Shown: positions 42,112 to 54,074 of the stretch, one piece after another
Layout: the number at the start of each line of letters is the position of its first letter
Position numbering within the stretch: the first letter of the stretch is position 1
DNA from: Tetrapyrgos nigripes
Taxonomy: Eukaryota; Basidiomycota; Agaricomycetes; Agaricales; Campanellaceae
NCBI GenBank assembly: GCA_013368315.1
Contig: JAACJM010000083.1
Location: forward strand, 248,001-312,000
Reading direction: 5' to 3'
DNA length: 64,000 nt
The notes under the pieces: generated by a model
The model's database searches: none
Seen by the model: only the letters and a program-made list of their open reading frames with translations
What the model was told of the DNA's origin: nothing
Made by a program: the position numbers and the translations under genes

Positions 42112-43354
42112 ATCGATAACAAAACGTCGGGAAGACAGAGGGAAGGAAAGTGGGATCAAAAGATATTGTCTGACTGTCAAACTTTACTTATGCATATATA
42201 TTATAATTACCTTTTGAACCTCACAGATGCGACTGCAACCGCGCAGCCTAGTACCGCTTTCAGATCCTGAACCGCACGACTCAATGTAGAAAGCATTGAT
42301 GATCATGATGACCTGGTCGATTGTGTCAAGCTGTTGGTCATGCTTATGATCTCTCTATTAGGCTGGTGTCCTGAACTTCACACTCCGAGTCAAGATCAGT
42401 TGATGTAAGTACTCACAGCAATGGCTGTCAGGAACGCTAGGAAGGGCGAAAGTGCACGTTTTTAGACGTTACTAACAGAAAGCACCCTCGACGTACGGGT
42501 GGGTCACGGAAGCAGTACTACCTAATCCCGCCGTCGGGACGCGGCTACAGTTTTTCGTGGTACGGCACGTACTGGTCTCGCAAATTGCATTGGCACTCCC
42601 GGCCTGTATGAGACAGGTACTATGTACCTTTCTCTAACTTCATCGAGCTTCATCAATGAATTGCCACAGTATCTGGCATCTTCCAAAAACTGATCATCGT
42701 ACGATGTGTAGTACCACAGAAATGCTGCTACACAAGGGTAGCGAGATCCATGGGCATGTTCCAGAGCGGAAAGTTATCGATAGAGTAAATTAAAGCGCGA
42801 AGCCTCACTGGCAGTGAAACTTACAAGTGAATTGTAAGTACTCTCAGAAAGTATTATGAGTTACAAGTCGACATGAGATATCCCATAAATAGTTCTCTTT
42901 AATATCGCATAAGTTGATATTGATAATTCCGGAGCGGAACCCAGTTCTTAGTTCTTAGTCTACTTAACATCAAGAAGGACACAGAGCCTCCCACTGCAGC
43001 ACCATTGCTCCAATAAGTATACTACCAATCGTCCTACTCCGCGCGTAAAGAAACCGCAAGGATGTTTTAAACGTTCTGGCAATACTCTACCCAAAACCTA
43101 GAGCCTGACTGAGGCTACGCACTCCATGATAACTAGACTCCCCACTCCTGGCCGCAAGTCCTCAGACTGAAGAATTTGATCATACTATGGTCCAGCTCTA
43201 CCCAGGTAAAAGCATACGCGTCACCGAAGTATTCTCTTGAATTTTCGCAATCTCAACTTTTCCGGGTCATCCATCACATACGAGTACGCCCGAGTATGGG
43301 TCGAATGTCCAGCTTAGATATATTACATGGGGCGTAGAATTTTGGTCCTGGGCA
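42112..43354. other. Upstream region, partly duplicated
   Basis: No gene supported. The part from about 42112 to 42450 recurs with small changes upstream of paralogue 4 (46757-47130), so the promoter region was duplicated with the gene. The remainder is unique in the window. Confidence 0.6.
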
Positions 43355-43868
43355 TTGCTAGCATTTTGTTTTGCTAATAAGGTACATCGTCTCTCGTCTC
43401 CATACTTTGTTTATTTCTCGTCCGGCTCTAACGAAGATGACGATGGGAATCAAAGGTTCAACATGAACTCAGGGAAAAGACGGGGTTCAGACACCAACAG
43501 CGATCGGGACATGGCATCTGATAGGGACGAGGATAACGAGTATGATTCAGACGGTTGATTTTCGGGATGTGAGGTCACGGGCTGCGAAGGTAGCGTTGAA
43601 TTTTGGCGAGGTCAAGTCTGTGCGTGGTGGTAACGAAGACGAAGACAGAAACGGCGAGAATGATAGCGAAGGCGATAGGACTATTATATTAATGTTGACG
43701 TTGACGCCAACGTTCCCTCATTTGCCTCACCAACTTCAAATGCTTCAGCATCTTCAAGAGCTGCTCATCCCTTTGCCCTTTCATCTCCTTATGCCTCGTG
43801 ATGCTCCGCCACTTGTTCTCAAACCACGGCCTCGGAGCAGCTCGTGGGGTATAACAACGTGGAGGGTG
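43355..43868. other. Stretch with short open frames only
   Basis: Short acidic and basic open frames (43355-43558 and 43542-43871) on the plus strand look like pieces of a low-complexity protein. No exon structure or family is recognised. Confidence 0.35.
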
Positions 43869-43869
43869 T

Positions 43870-44260
43870 AGTATGATTGGAGGGTGTTTGGGTGCAGGTA
43901 TGTCTTTGGACGGTTTGGGTCTTTTTATAGATGAAGAATGGCAACGGGGTTGAGTTATGACTGCACCCTCCTTTATTGTTGTAGGCTGGATGAGGTAGAC
44001 GTTGTGGAGGAGGACGGTGAAGAGAGAAGGAACCAGACTCTTTTTCGGAATGGGGAGACAAAGAAGAAGAGGCGGAGGGTATGGGCTCGTGGAGAGGGAA
44101 AGTAGGCTATGTTGTTGCGCAAGACGAGGTCTGTTCCATTCAGAAAAGGTTCATATGAGGAAGCTTGGAGGCATAGACTCGGATGATCCCTCGACGAGAC
44201 GAAAACGGTGTTCAGAGATGGCCTTCTGTTTAGTGTAGGTAGAGAAATACATATGGGAGA
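43870..44260. repeat. Dispersed repeat, copy 1 (empty-site copy)
   Basis: This segment is similar to 47495-47656 plus 48401-48605. Shared blocks include GGTATGTCTTTGGA and AGAGATGGCCTTCTGTTTA. Here the two halves are contiguous, whereas in the other copy a 744-bp TIR element lies between them. A frame of the form IVLQDKVCSIQKKFM is visible in the second copy; the origin of the sequence is unknown. Confidence 0.7.
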
Positions 44261-44424
44261 GGGGCACCTAACGTCGATGTTTTTGCTGACTGTAGGGCCA
44301 TTCGGGTTTGGTGCACTGATGAGGTCAATTAAGCAATCACCTCACGATAGAGAGCGCTAGTATCACAGGTATCAATAGTCGAGGGGCTTCAGGGTAACCC
44401 CAAACCACCTGTTCAGATGATCAT

Positions 44425-45517
44425 GATGATTTGACGATCGGTAGTAACAAGAGCACAGTTGTGAGTGAGTCGTTGAGACCGAGGCTCTCTGGACTTTTGG
44501 CACTGCGATGGTGGGGACGGATAATGGAGACAGCGTGATAATAGGCACCGGTGTCGGCAGAGAGTGATGAGAAGGAAGACGGGTTATGACCGTGAATGGA
44601 TTGGGAAGTAGGACTGACAGGAAGTGACGATGGAAGTGATGGGATGGGAGGACCATTGAGTGCCTGAGGGCGACATAAATTAGAAGAAGAGGTCACTCGT
44701 ATCCACAGACGACAACGTACCATCATCAGTCCTTTGTCTCTTTCTGCTATTCCCAGCAAAGCCGTCCTCTAAAGAGCATACTCGGCTCTGAAGCTCGCCG
44801 TTCTCAGCCTGCAAGCTTGTGATAGCGTCAACGGGCTGGTTGTTAACACCGGCGAAATCCTGGAGCTGGCCACTGAGACCAGAGAAACCAACAGCGATAT
44901 CCTGAAGGGTTTTCTCCGCAACGGTATATTGTGAAGAGGCGGTACGAGCAAGGGAGGAGACAGAATTGTTGAGCGATGAGAGGGAGCGAGTGATATCGTC
45001 TAGTTGTACACGGTCTGCTAAATGGCTGTCGACGCCAAAATTGTTCAGAATGTCGAGAATGTTTCGCACCTCGTCAGTGTGCTGTTTTGAGGATGAGTCC
45101 AAACGGTCACCTAGGTCGACGACACGCTGCTCGAGGACGTCCAACTCGGATGCAGCCGCTTTTGCAGTGGATTTTCTGTTCGTTTGAGATTTTTTCCGGA
45201 CTCTGAAGTTTTTGCTTGGATTTGGACTGGGTAGTGCGATCTGAGTCCTCATCATCGACAGTAACGGTAGAGGAAGAGTCCGTTGGCCCAAGGCGAGTGC
45301 CAGGGGGAAGAGTTATGGTGGAAGTGGAGGAAGAGTCGACATTAGCGCTAGCGTTAGAGGAACTCGACGCGGAGGCAACATCTGAAGCTATCGCGTGGTT
45401 GGTGTGAGGTGCAGGTACTGTATTGTCTTCCCGGAGAGACGTGGGCTTCTCAGTTAGAGAGCGGACCTCGATTTGAGGAAGAGCAAAGCCTGAGAAGAAA
45501 GGAAGGGTTTCAGACAC
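44425..45517 (-). CDS. Unknown coiled-coil protein (possibly TE-related)
   Basis: Two overlapping minus-strand frames (45517-45107 and 45291-44680) appear to be parts of one protein joined by an intron or a frameshift at about 45110-45290. The N-terminal part is Ser/Thr-rich. The second begins with a basic stretch (RKKSQTNRKS) and has heptad-like Leu/Val spacing (SELDVLEQRVVDLGDRLDSS onward) ending in NSRKRQRTDDG. A possible intron at about 44696-44664 would join it to a Pro/Ser-rich segment reaching 44425. No ATG is clear at 45517 (GTG). Similar Ser-rich coiled-coil ORFs ending in a KRQR-type stretch are, from memory, repeated in agaricomycete genomes, so it may belong to a mobile element. 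Confidence 0.35.
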
Positions 45518-45690
45518 GGGAGATAGACACAGGGAGCTTGGGACAAAGGAATTGGCAAATGTTATGGGATTATATGGCAGTCTAGTATCAGGATGTCAAT
45601 CCTACAAATAACACCCAGCGTGCAGATGCACAGAACGCGTGAGAGCGTGACAGTCACCAGTCACTTTATTTCAATTTCAATCAAAGCCTA

Positions 45691-46756
45691 CTAACAACTA
45701 TCATATGAAGGCAGTGGCTGAAGCAATTCATCGAGTAGAGATCTCAATCAGGGTCCTCTAAGGATTTCTGCGGCTCCTGAGAGCTTACAGCTAGAATTAC
45801 ATTGCCGTTCGATGCACGATAGGTTCGTCGATGTTTGCGCTTCCGCAGGAAGAGGACTAGGAGCAGGAGAGGAGAATTGCGCCGATTATACCGACAACTA
45901 GTCCCGCAATGAGTGGAGTTTTTGAACCAGAGCGAGTGGAAGCAGAGCTGGCAGGCGATGATGTCGGAGCTACTGAGTTGTCAGGTAATGTCGAAGTAGA
46001 AGTGGAAGAATTGATAGAGGTAAATCTGATTATAGGGTTAAAGAACCGACAAGCGAATAATGGAAGATTTTACTCACGCAAGCCTATCCACAATTGCCCA
46101 CTGCGCTAACTTCCCATCTCCCATCGAAATCACCAAAGTATGTTCCTCATTTATCAGTCCGTCTCTCCACCATCTCACATCGAAATCTTGTGTAGATTTT
46201 GCGTGAATAGTAGCATTCAGAGAACCCGCGTCGGATTTGTCCCGCAAATCTACAAGTTCGTTGGGGCCGCCGTCTAGTGATAGGATCGTTGAGATGTTCC
46301 ATGGCCAGAGAGCTGCATAATAATATATAGCCACTCCTGCCGAAAATGGAATGAACAGGTTCATGTTCGTCGTGAGTCTCGACTCGTTTCCGAAGATCGA
46401 GTACTTACCAGTGAATGTAAAAGTCGCAGTGCAAGCAATAACTTCTTCGCAGGCAGACATGATTCCACCGCTGAAATGGGTATCATTATGTCCATTGTCC
46501 CAACCTGAGTCTATCGAAGAGGAACAAGAGAATAGAACGCAATCGTTCAGGCACGACGCGTCAGTGAAAAGATTCAGGTAGATCTAAATTAACACTTGCC
46601 ACTGTCCTCAGGCGCATACTTTATCCTTGGGTCTGACTCTTCCAGGGTTGTGTTGATCGCTTGGAGCTGAAGCTGACCAGAGACGACTTTCACCAGATGC
46701 AGCATCAAGGCGATTCGAAAGAAAGTGGTGTGGGAGAGGTCAACTCTCAGAAACAT
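45691..46756 (-). pseudogene. Single-pass membrane protein paralogue 4, broken
   Basis: Closest to paralogue 3. Exons 46756-46600, 46510-46409 and 46336-46078 are intact in phase, and the first intron again has a GC donor. The last exon, from 46025, loses one base inside the transmembrane helix (a run of three G on the plus strand in paralogue 3 is two here, at about 45864). That shifts the frame to a stop, and about 290 bp of the cytoplasmic-tail region are deleted; the final PSYDSC codons and TAG remain at 45691. A protein truncated in the membrane segment might be secreted, but decay is more likely. Confidence 0.75.
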
Positions 46757-47130
46757 ATCGAGAAGCTAGAACAAAATGTCGAGAAGACAGAGGGAAGGAA
46801 AGTGGGATCAAAGGATATTGTCTAACTGTCAAACTTCACTTATGCATATATATTATAATTACCTTTTGAATCTCACAGATGCGACTGCAACCGCGCAGCG
46901 CCACTACCTAGTACCGGTTTCTTGATAATTGTATGGATCAGATCCTGAACTGCAGTGCAGTGCATGACTCGATGTAGAAAGCGTTGATGATCATGATGAC
47001 CTGGTCAATTGTGTCAAGCTGTTGGTCATGCTTATGATCTCTCTACTAGACTGGTGTCCTGAATTTCACACTCCGAGTCAGGATCAGTTGATGTAAGTAC
47101 TCACAGCAATGGCTGCCAGGAACGCCAAGA

Positions 47131-47494
47131 AGGCCGAAAGTACATGTTTTTAGACGCTACTAGCAGAAATACGGTGTCCATAGAGGCTCAGGTGGGGTTT
47201 TCAGGCATGGGATCAAGCACTAAGTGGTCATTTTAATTCATTTTCCGCTGAATTTCTTGTCGGCGGATGAAGCTAAAGGTCAAGATTCCTGGCAGTCCTA
47301 TATATTTCTTCCGAAAACGTGCGCGTATGTCGTCAATTTGACGAGCTTCTGCAATAGCTTTCCGAAGACAATCATCTGAAGACAAGGGAGGTTCCTGTTG
47401 ACATCTGTATCGTTTTTATTCGAACTCACCCAGCTTTCAGGCGCTTGTGCAAGCGGCTGCGAGTGCCCGCGAATGATTTGCTGAAAACTTGATG
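47131..47494. other. Stretch without a supported gene
   Basis: A minus-strand open frame (47298-47795) spans this stretch and a repeat plus part of a transposon, so it is taken as accidental. Nothing else was recognised. Confidence 0.4.
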
Positions 47495-48605
47495 TTGCAG
47501 GTATGTCTTTGGATGATTTGGGTTTTTTTATACATGGAGAGTGGCAGCGGGTTTGAAGTATGGAGTTACAACTGCAACCTCCTTTATTGCTGGAGGCTGG
47601 AGGAGGTAGACATTGTGGAGGATGGTGAAGATGAGAAAGTGCCAGACTTTTATTCACACCAACAAAATGTCCCCAGAATAAGCTCCTGTATGTAATATCC
47701 TGTACTTCGCTGACAATCCCTTTTGCGCTGTCCAGTCCATCATATTGGGGATATAGCGCAAGGTGGCCAATGTATAACCCAAATCTTGCTTGCACTGCAA
47801 GACGACAAGAAATGTGGTTTGATAGTGGAAAATGTAACGCATGATGGCAAATGTATTGAGTGATAAGAATATATTACGCTGATACAACAGGGATACAATG
47901 CGATGTGGAAAATATATCAGTGGGTATTATGTATGCAGAAATATAACGCGTCTGGGGAATCATATCACATCTTGGATTTTATAACAGTGATATCATGCAA
48001 TAGGGGAATTATATTGACGTTCTATCACATTCATACCTTGCAAAATGCAATGGGAGCAGATGCCATGCATTGAAGGAATTCTGATAAAATATAGAAAGTA
48101 TCATGGTGTAAAGAAACCCTGGCTTGTATTGGATTTGGATTTTTGCTGTAGCAAGCTGAATACAGTAGCTACATAGGCTGTATCTTTACTTGTTTGCCTC
48201 TGGTACCAATATGAGGTCAAATGTTCTTTTCCCCCACTTTTTGCACTGCAGCTTATCTCAACAGCTTGCAAAAGATGTGTTATAACAAAGTTCTAATGGT
48301 TCGGACTGCATGATGGGAAATGAATTGGAGCCTGATGCTCTATATCTCAAAGACATCTGAGCCATATCTGAGTAACAATTTTGGTGACATTTTGCTGGTG
48401 TCAGAATGAGATATAGAAGAGGTGGAGGATATAGATCTGTGGAGAAGGAGAGAGTTGGCTATATTGTTCTGCAAGACAAGGTCTGTTCCATTCAGAAAAA
48501 GTTCATGAGAAAGCTTGGAGAAATAGACTCAGATGATCCCTCAACAAGGTGAAAATGGTGTTCAGAGATGGCCTTCTGTTTAATGTAAGCAGAGAAATCC
48601 ATATG
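47495..48605. repeat. Dispersed repeat, copy 2, interrupted by a TIR element
   Basis: The parts 47495-47656 and 48401-48605 together correspond to 43870-44260. The interruption at 47657-48400 is the TIR element. Confidence 0.7.
47657..48400. mobile_element. 744-bp non-autonomous TIR element (MITE-like)
   Basis: The ends are CACCAACAAAATGTCCCC and the complement of GGTGACATTTTGCTGGTG, an imperfect terminal inverted repeat of about 18-24 bp. TCA lies on both sides (47654-47656 and 48401-48403) as a 3-bp target-site duplication. The related copy near 44035 reads through without the element, which shows both borders. The interior is AT-rich with many short ATATAAC/ATATCA words and no ORF. CACCA ends with a 3-bp duplication would suit a CACTA/Plavaka-like superfamily; that assignment is a guess. 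Confidence 0.75.
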
Positions 48606-49055
48606 GGGATGGGTCAGGAATATGTGTTTAGAAGAGAGAAATAAGGTCTTATGCTTCTGTAAGTTTAACTATGATGCAGTCAAAGGGCAACAGGCGGGAT
48701 GGGTTTAACATGGATATTGACCCAAAGCATAGAAGACAGTTAGTGACAACGCGACACGCTGGATGTTGACAGAGAGAATCCATAAGTGGACTGGCACTTT
48801 GGAGCTAAACCTTTTTTTTCAATTTCGTATTGATTTCGCAGGGACTGGCAGTGTTCAAGAATCTTCATTGCCCAGTCCATGGCCAGCTACAATAGTCAAC
48901 AGTGCCTCATACCAATTCACATGATCAAGACAGAAGTTTGTCTTTCGCGAAGAGCCATCAATCTTGCATCAATCCTTTTAAATTGCAAGTCACGTGTACT
49001 TGACTCTTTTACTGCCATTACTTTGTTGTCTGTAATCACATCATTGGCAGTCGCA

Positions 49056-49279
49056 ATGGAGATTAGTAGACTTTTGAATCCAAGTGAACCAGAAGCTGGG
49101 TATGTAAACTTATTGCATTTGCTGAGGGCACTTTATTTATTAGCTTAATATGATTATATATTATAGACCAATGAGCATTAGTAGACTTCTGAATCCAAGT
49201 GAACCAGAAGTTGGGTATGTATTTATTGCATTTCCTGAGGGCATTTTACTTATTTGTTTATTATGATTACATACCACAG
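49056..49279 (+). repeat. Tandem exon-intron duplication at the NLR 5' end
   Basis: About 110 bp containing an exon and its following intron are repeated (about 49063-49166 and 49174-49279). Both exons encode ISRLLNPSEPE(A/V)G and both introns begin GTATGT and contain TTTATTGCATTT or close variants. Both exons keep the phase. Confidence 0.75.
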
Positions 49280-52200
49280 ACCACCTGGAGACAAAATTCT
49301 CCAAGCAGGAAATAGCAACATCAGGTCTGTAAATTGTTTATTATTTTTATTGAAAGAAATGATTCAGAAAATCACCAATTTAAAGCTTGTTCCAAAATGC
49401 TTCATACAGCAATTTCCAAGGCAATACCATCTATGCTGTAGGTCATGATCAGCACAATCACTATAGGCCACAGATTTTTCAGAATTTCCAGCAAAATGCA
49501 CCAATTTACTGTGGGCATCAGATTGTTCAGAATATCAGCTACAATGATTTCATTTGCAATATGCCAAGAGCCAAAAGTGCCCTCTATGATGCTAATGATG
49601 GCAAAGGACAAACCAGAAAGGCTTGCACTGAAGGAACCAGAATAGAAATCATCAATGAGATTGTAAACTGGGCAATTGGAAATTCAAGGATTAGAACCCT
49701 GGGCTATTGGATTTGTGGAATGGCAGGCACAGGCAAAAGCACCATAGCACTGTCTGTCTGTATTGAGCTAGAAGAGCAGAATTTACTTGGGGCCACATTC
49801 TTTTGCTCTCGACAAATTCCAGAATGCAGAGATCACAGCCTGATCATTCCCACTATTGCATACCAGCTGGCACATCATTTGCAAGCCTTTGCAGAGGCAA
49901 TTGTAGAGATTCTCAGAAAGGAACCAGAGGTGTTTTCCAAGCCACCTTCAACCCAGGTCAACCTTCTTCTCATTAATCCTTGGAACAAAATAGCCAGAAC
50001 ACATATGCAACCTACAGTTGTTGTGGTTGATGCATTGGATGAATGTGAAGAGATCTCATCAGTCCTCAGTGCTTTGATACCTGCTATTTACAATCAAATG
50101 ATGCCTGGATTGAAGTTTCTGTTCACTAGTAGGCCTGAGGGATATATACAAAAGCATTTGAGGATAGATAGACCTCTATCCTATGGCTCTGAAGTTGATG
50201 GAATGTTTCTGCATGATGTGGAGGAAGGATTAGTGAAGGCTGATATTGCAAAATTTATCAAAGAAGAGTTTGAAGAATTGACAATTCCAGAGAAAGATAT
50301 GTACATTAACAAACTTGCAGAAAAATCTGGCAAGTTATTCATTTATGCTGCAACCATGGTCAGGTATATCAAGAACTATCCAGAATATATTGAAGATAGG
50401 CTGAGTGAAATACTCAAGCCCACCAGTGCACCAGAAGAGAATCAGACTGGGGATCTGGATTACTTGTATAGTACAGTGATTGAAGTAGCAATCCCTAGAA
50501 ATCCCAGAGAACTATCCTCAAAGGAGTTTGAAGAGCGTTTAAAGATTCTTCATACTATAATTATGGTAGGCAGGCCTGTGTCATGTTCTGTCATCTCTGG
50601 CCTCCTTGGGCTCAAAATAAAAAATGTGGAAGGGACTGTCACACAGCTTCAATCAGTAGTGTACATTGGTCACACAGATAAACTGATTTATACATTCCAT
50701 GCATCATTCATGGACTACATACTTGCACAGAGTCGTGCAGGATCCATTTATGTTTGCATGAAAGCAGATCATCATACCCTGTTAAGCAGGAGGTGCTTTA
50801 ATACATTGACCAAGCTCAAATTCAACATCTGTGATCTGCCTTCTTCTTTTTTGGCTGATAAAGATGTTCCTGGAATAGAAAATAAATTAAAGAAGATTGA
50901 TGATACTTTGAGATATGCTTGTAACTACTGGGGATATCATTTAGCTGGATCAAACATGGATGCTGAACTTAATAGCCAAGTGACAACATTTCTTAAAAAG
51001 AGGTTGATGTTTTGGATTGAAGCAATGAACCTGATTGGAGATTTGGAAAATTGTAGTGAGATTATATTGTGTTTGGAAAAGGTATGATAATGTTAAATGT
51101 TTGCTAGTATTGACTTGTGACACTGATCTCAATTTAACCTCTACCTAGGTTGCAATTGGCTTAGAAAACATCACAAAAGTAATCTGGGACATTCAAAATT
51201 TTCTGACCTATGTTGGAAGTAGCGATGTAAAGGAAATGACTCCACATCTATATCTGACTCTTCTTCCATTCTGGCCATATATGTTCATTGGCAAACCAGG
51301 ATTGAAAAACACAATTAAATTCGAAAAGAGAGTTGAACAACAATCTATTGGATATTGGAAGATGAATTTAAGTATCTGTTGTATAGATTTTTCATCAGAT
51401 GGAAAAATGTTAGCTTTAGGGCTGGAAGATGGTATGATAGGCCTAATAAATTTATTAACAGGAAAATATATTCAACAAGTTCAGGGCCATACAGACTCAG
51501 TTACTTCTGTGGCCTTTTCTCCTGATGGAACCAAGCTGGCTTCAACCTCTTGGGGGGAGAACACTCTCAGGCTCTGGAATGTGGCCACATGCACTCAGAT
51601 TACAGAACCATTACAGGGTCATACAGATCTAGTGACCTCAGTGGCCTTTTCTCCTGATGGCACTAAGCTGGCTTCAGGCTCTCATGATAATACTCTAAGG
51701 CTCTGGGATGTGGCCACAGCTACTCAGATTACAGAACCCTTACAGGGCCATACAGACTCAGTGTGGTCAGTAGCCTTTTCTCCTGATGGCACCAAACTGG
51801 CTTCAGGCTCTGAGGATGTCACTGCAAGGATCTGGGATGTGGCCACAGGCACTCAGATTACAGAACCCTTACAGGGCCATACAAATGATGTGTGGTCAGT
51901 GGCCTTTTCTCCTGATGGAACCAAGCTGGCTTCAGGCTCTGGAGACAACACTCTAAGGCTCTGGGATGTTGCCACAGGCACTCAGATTACAGAACCCTTA
52001 CAGGGCCATACAAGCTTTGTGCAATCAGTGGCCTTTTCTCCTGATGGCACCAAGCTGGCTTCAGGCTCTGGAGATAACACTGTAAGGCTCTGGAATGTGG
52101 CCACAGGCACTCAGATTACAGAACCCTTACAGGGCCATACAAGCTATGTGCAATCAGTGGCCTTTTCTCCTGATGGCACCAAGCTGGCTTCAGGCTCTCT

Positions 52201-53509
52201 TGATAACACTCTAAGGCTCTGGGATGTGGCCACAGCTACTCAGATTACAGAACCCTTACAGGGCCATACAGACTTAGTGGTCTCAGTGGCCATTTCTCCT
52301 GATGGAACCAAGCTAGCTTCAGGCTCTCATGATGGCACTGTAAGGATCTGGGATGTAGCCACAGGCACACAGATTACAGAACCATTACAGGGTCATACAA
52401 GCTGGGTGAACTCAGTGGTCTTTTCTCTTGATGGCACCAAGCTGGCTTCAGGCTCTGGAGATAACACTGTAAGGCTCTGGAATGTGGCCACATGCACTCA
52501 GATTACAGAACCCTTACAGGGCCATACAAATAATGTGCGGTCAGTGGCCTTTTCTCCTGATGGAACCAAGCTGGCTTCAGGCTCTTGGGATGACACTCTA
52601 AGGCTCTGGGATGTTGCCACAGGCACTCAAATTACAGAACCTTTACAGGGCCATACAAGCTGGGTGAACTCAGTGGTCTTTTCTCCTGATGGCACCAAGC
52701 TGGCTTCAGGCTCTGGAGATAACACTGTAAGGCTCTGGAATGTGGCCACAGGCACTCAGATTACAGAACCCTTACAGGGCCATACAAAGGGCATGTGGTC
52801 AGTGGCCTTTTCTCCTGATGGAACCAAGCTGGCTTCAGGCTCTGGAGACAACACTCTAAGGCTCTGGGATGTTGCCACAGGCACTCAGATTACAGAACCC
52901 TTACAGGGCCATACAAATGATGTGTGGTCAGTGGCCTTTTCTCCTGATGGCACCAAGCTGGCTTCAGGCTCTGGAGATAACACTGTAAGGCTCTGGAATG
53001 TGGCCACAGGCACTCAGATTACAGAACCTCTACAGGGCCATACAAACTGGGTGGCCTCAGTAGCCTTTTCTCTTGATGGCACCAAGCTTGTCTCTGCATC
53101 TTGGGATAAAACAATCAGGATTTGGAACATAGCTATGTGTCTTCAGAATCTTCACTATTACAGAAATGACAAGGCAAGTTTTTTTCACTTTTGCAGAGAC
53201 AGTATACTGATCAATATCACAAAAGCAGCCTTCTGCTAATCCCAGAAATGATATCAGTATGCAATTCATTTCCTCAAATCTTTCTAAAATGTACTAATTT
53301 CTGTTTCAGATACAAGTTGGACACTAGATGATGAAGGCTGGGTACACTTTCCAGGTCAATCTTCTGGAATCGTTTGGATTCATCCTCAATTCCGTGAACT
53401 TTTATGGAGACCTGAAAACACTTTAATCATTTCTGGGCAAGGCTACAATAAAATTTTATTTGATGAGTGTATGTATGGGGAGAACTGGGCTCAATGTTAT
53501 GATGCCTGA
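49056..53509 (+). CDS. NACHT-WD40 NLR-type protein (STAND NTPase)
   Basis: Proposed exons 49056-49099, 49167-49214, 49280-49324, 49386-51081, 51149-53201, 53310-53509 give about 1361 residues with consistent phases; an in-frame ATG at 48879 would add 59. Exons 1 and 2 encode the same short motif (ISRLLNPSEPE). A Gln/Asn-rich linker (FQNASYSNFQGNTIYAVG) leads to NACHT: Walker A GMAGTGKST (about 49717), Walker B VVVVDALDECEE (about 50017), FLFTSRPEGY. After a winged-helix-like region come one degenerate and about 13 nearly identical WD40 repeats, then a C-terminal block (WTLDDEGWV...LLWRPENTLIISG) common in agaricomycete relatives. Fungal NACHT-WD proteins such as HET-E detect non-self via the repeats; that role is inferred. 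The last splice junction is least certain. Confidence 0.82.
51481..53150 (+). repeat. 129-bp tandem array encoding WD40 repeats
   Basis: Thirteen units of 43 codons share long stretches such as CCTTTTCTCCTGATGG and ACTCAGATTACAGAACC with few changes. Variation concentrates at the residues after GHT (for example DSVT, NDVW, SFVQ, SWVN, KGMW) and at the residues before the RLW/RIW strand. High internal conservation with variable binding-face positions is the hallmark of unequal crossing-over and positive selection in het-gene WD repeats. Confidence 0.9.
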
Positions 53510-54074
53510 GGACTTTATTCTGAATCAAGCTTTCTGACTCCAAAGAAGTTTAGAAAGCCGCACTTGTACTCTTCTTTTCTGCGATTTCATCCATAAAACA
53601 TCTGAAAATATCAAAGCACGAAATCCATAAACATGATCTGACTTGTTCTCTGTAGTATTGATGATACTTTGATCCTTTTGAATAAAACGCAGTTTTCAAG
53701 TTGCATATACAACATGATACCTGAGTAAGACAACAGATTCTTGAAGGTAAGCAATGCCAGCAGACAATTTTACGTCAAAAAGATATCAATGGATGTCCGG
53801 CCAAAGTGAAATCAGTGAGATAACAGACATTGACAGTTATTGAGTAAAGACATGCATGGAGATATAATTTCGACAAAGCATTACCGAACGCCAGAGTTGA
53901 CCCCTAAAAACAGACGGCCTGATGTACATACTTGCCGAGTTTCTGAGGCGCAAAAGCGCCGAAACGTACGGATGGGTGAGTTCTTGCATTTCTTGAGCGA
54001 GATCACGAGCGGGTCTGGTCCCCGGATCCTCTCAATTGAAGTAAGAGATATCAAATGGAGAGCGGTACTTGTGC

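Noticed and set aside
47298..47795. 165-codon minus-strand frame
   Set aside because: It runs through a dispersed repeat and into the TIR element at 47657, so it cannot be an original coding sequence.
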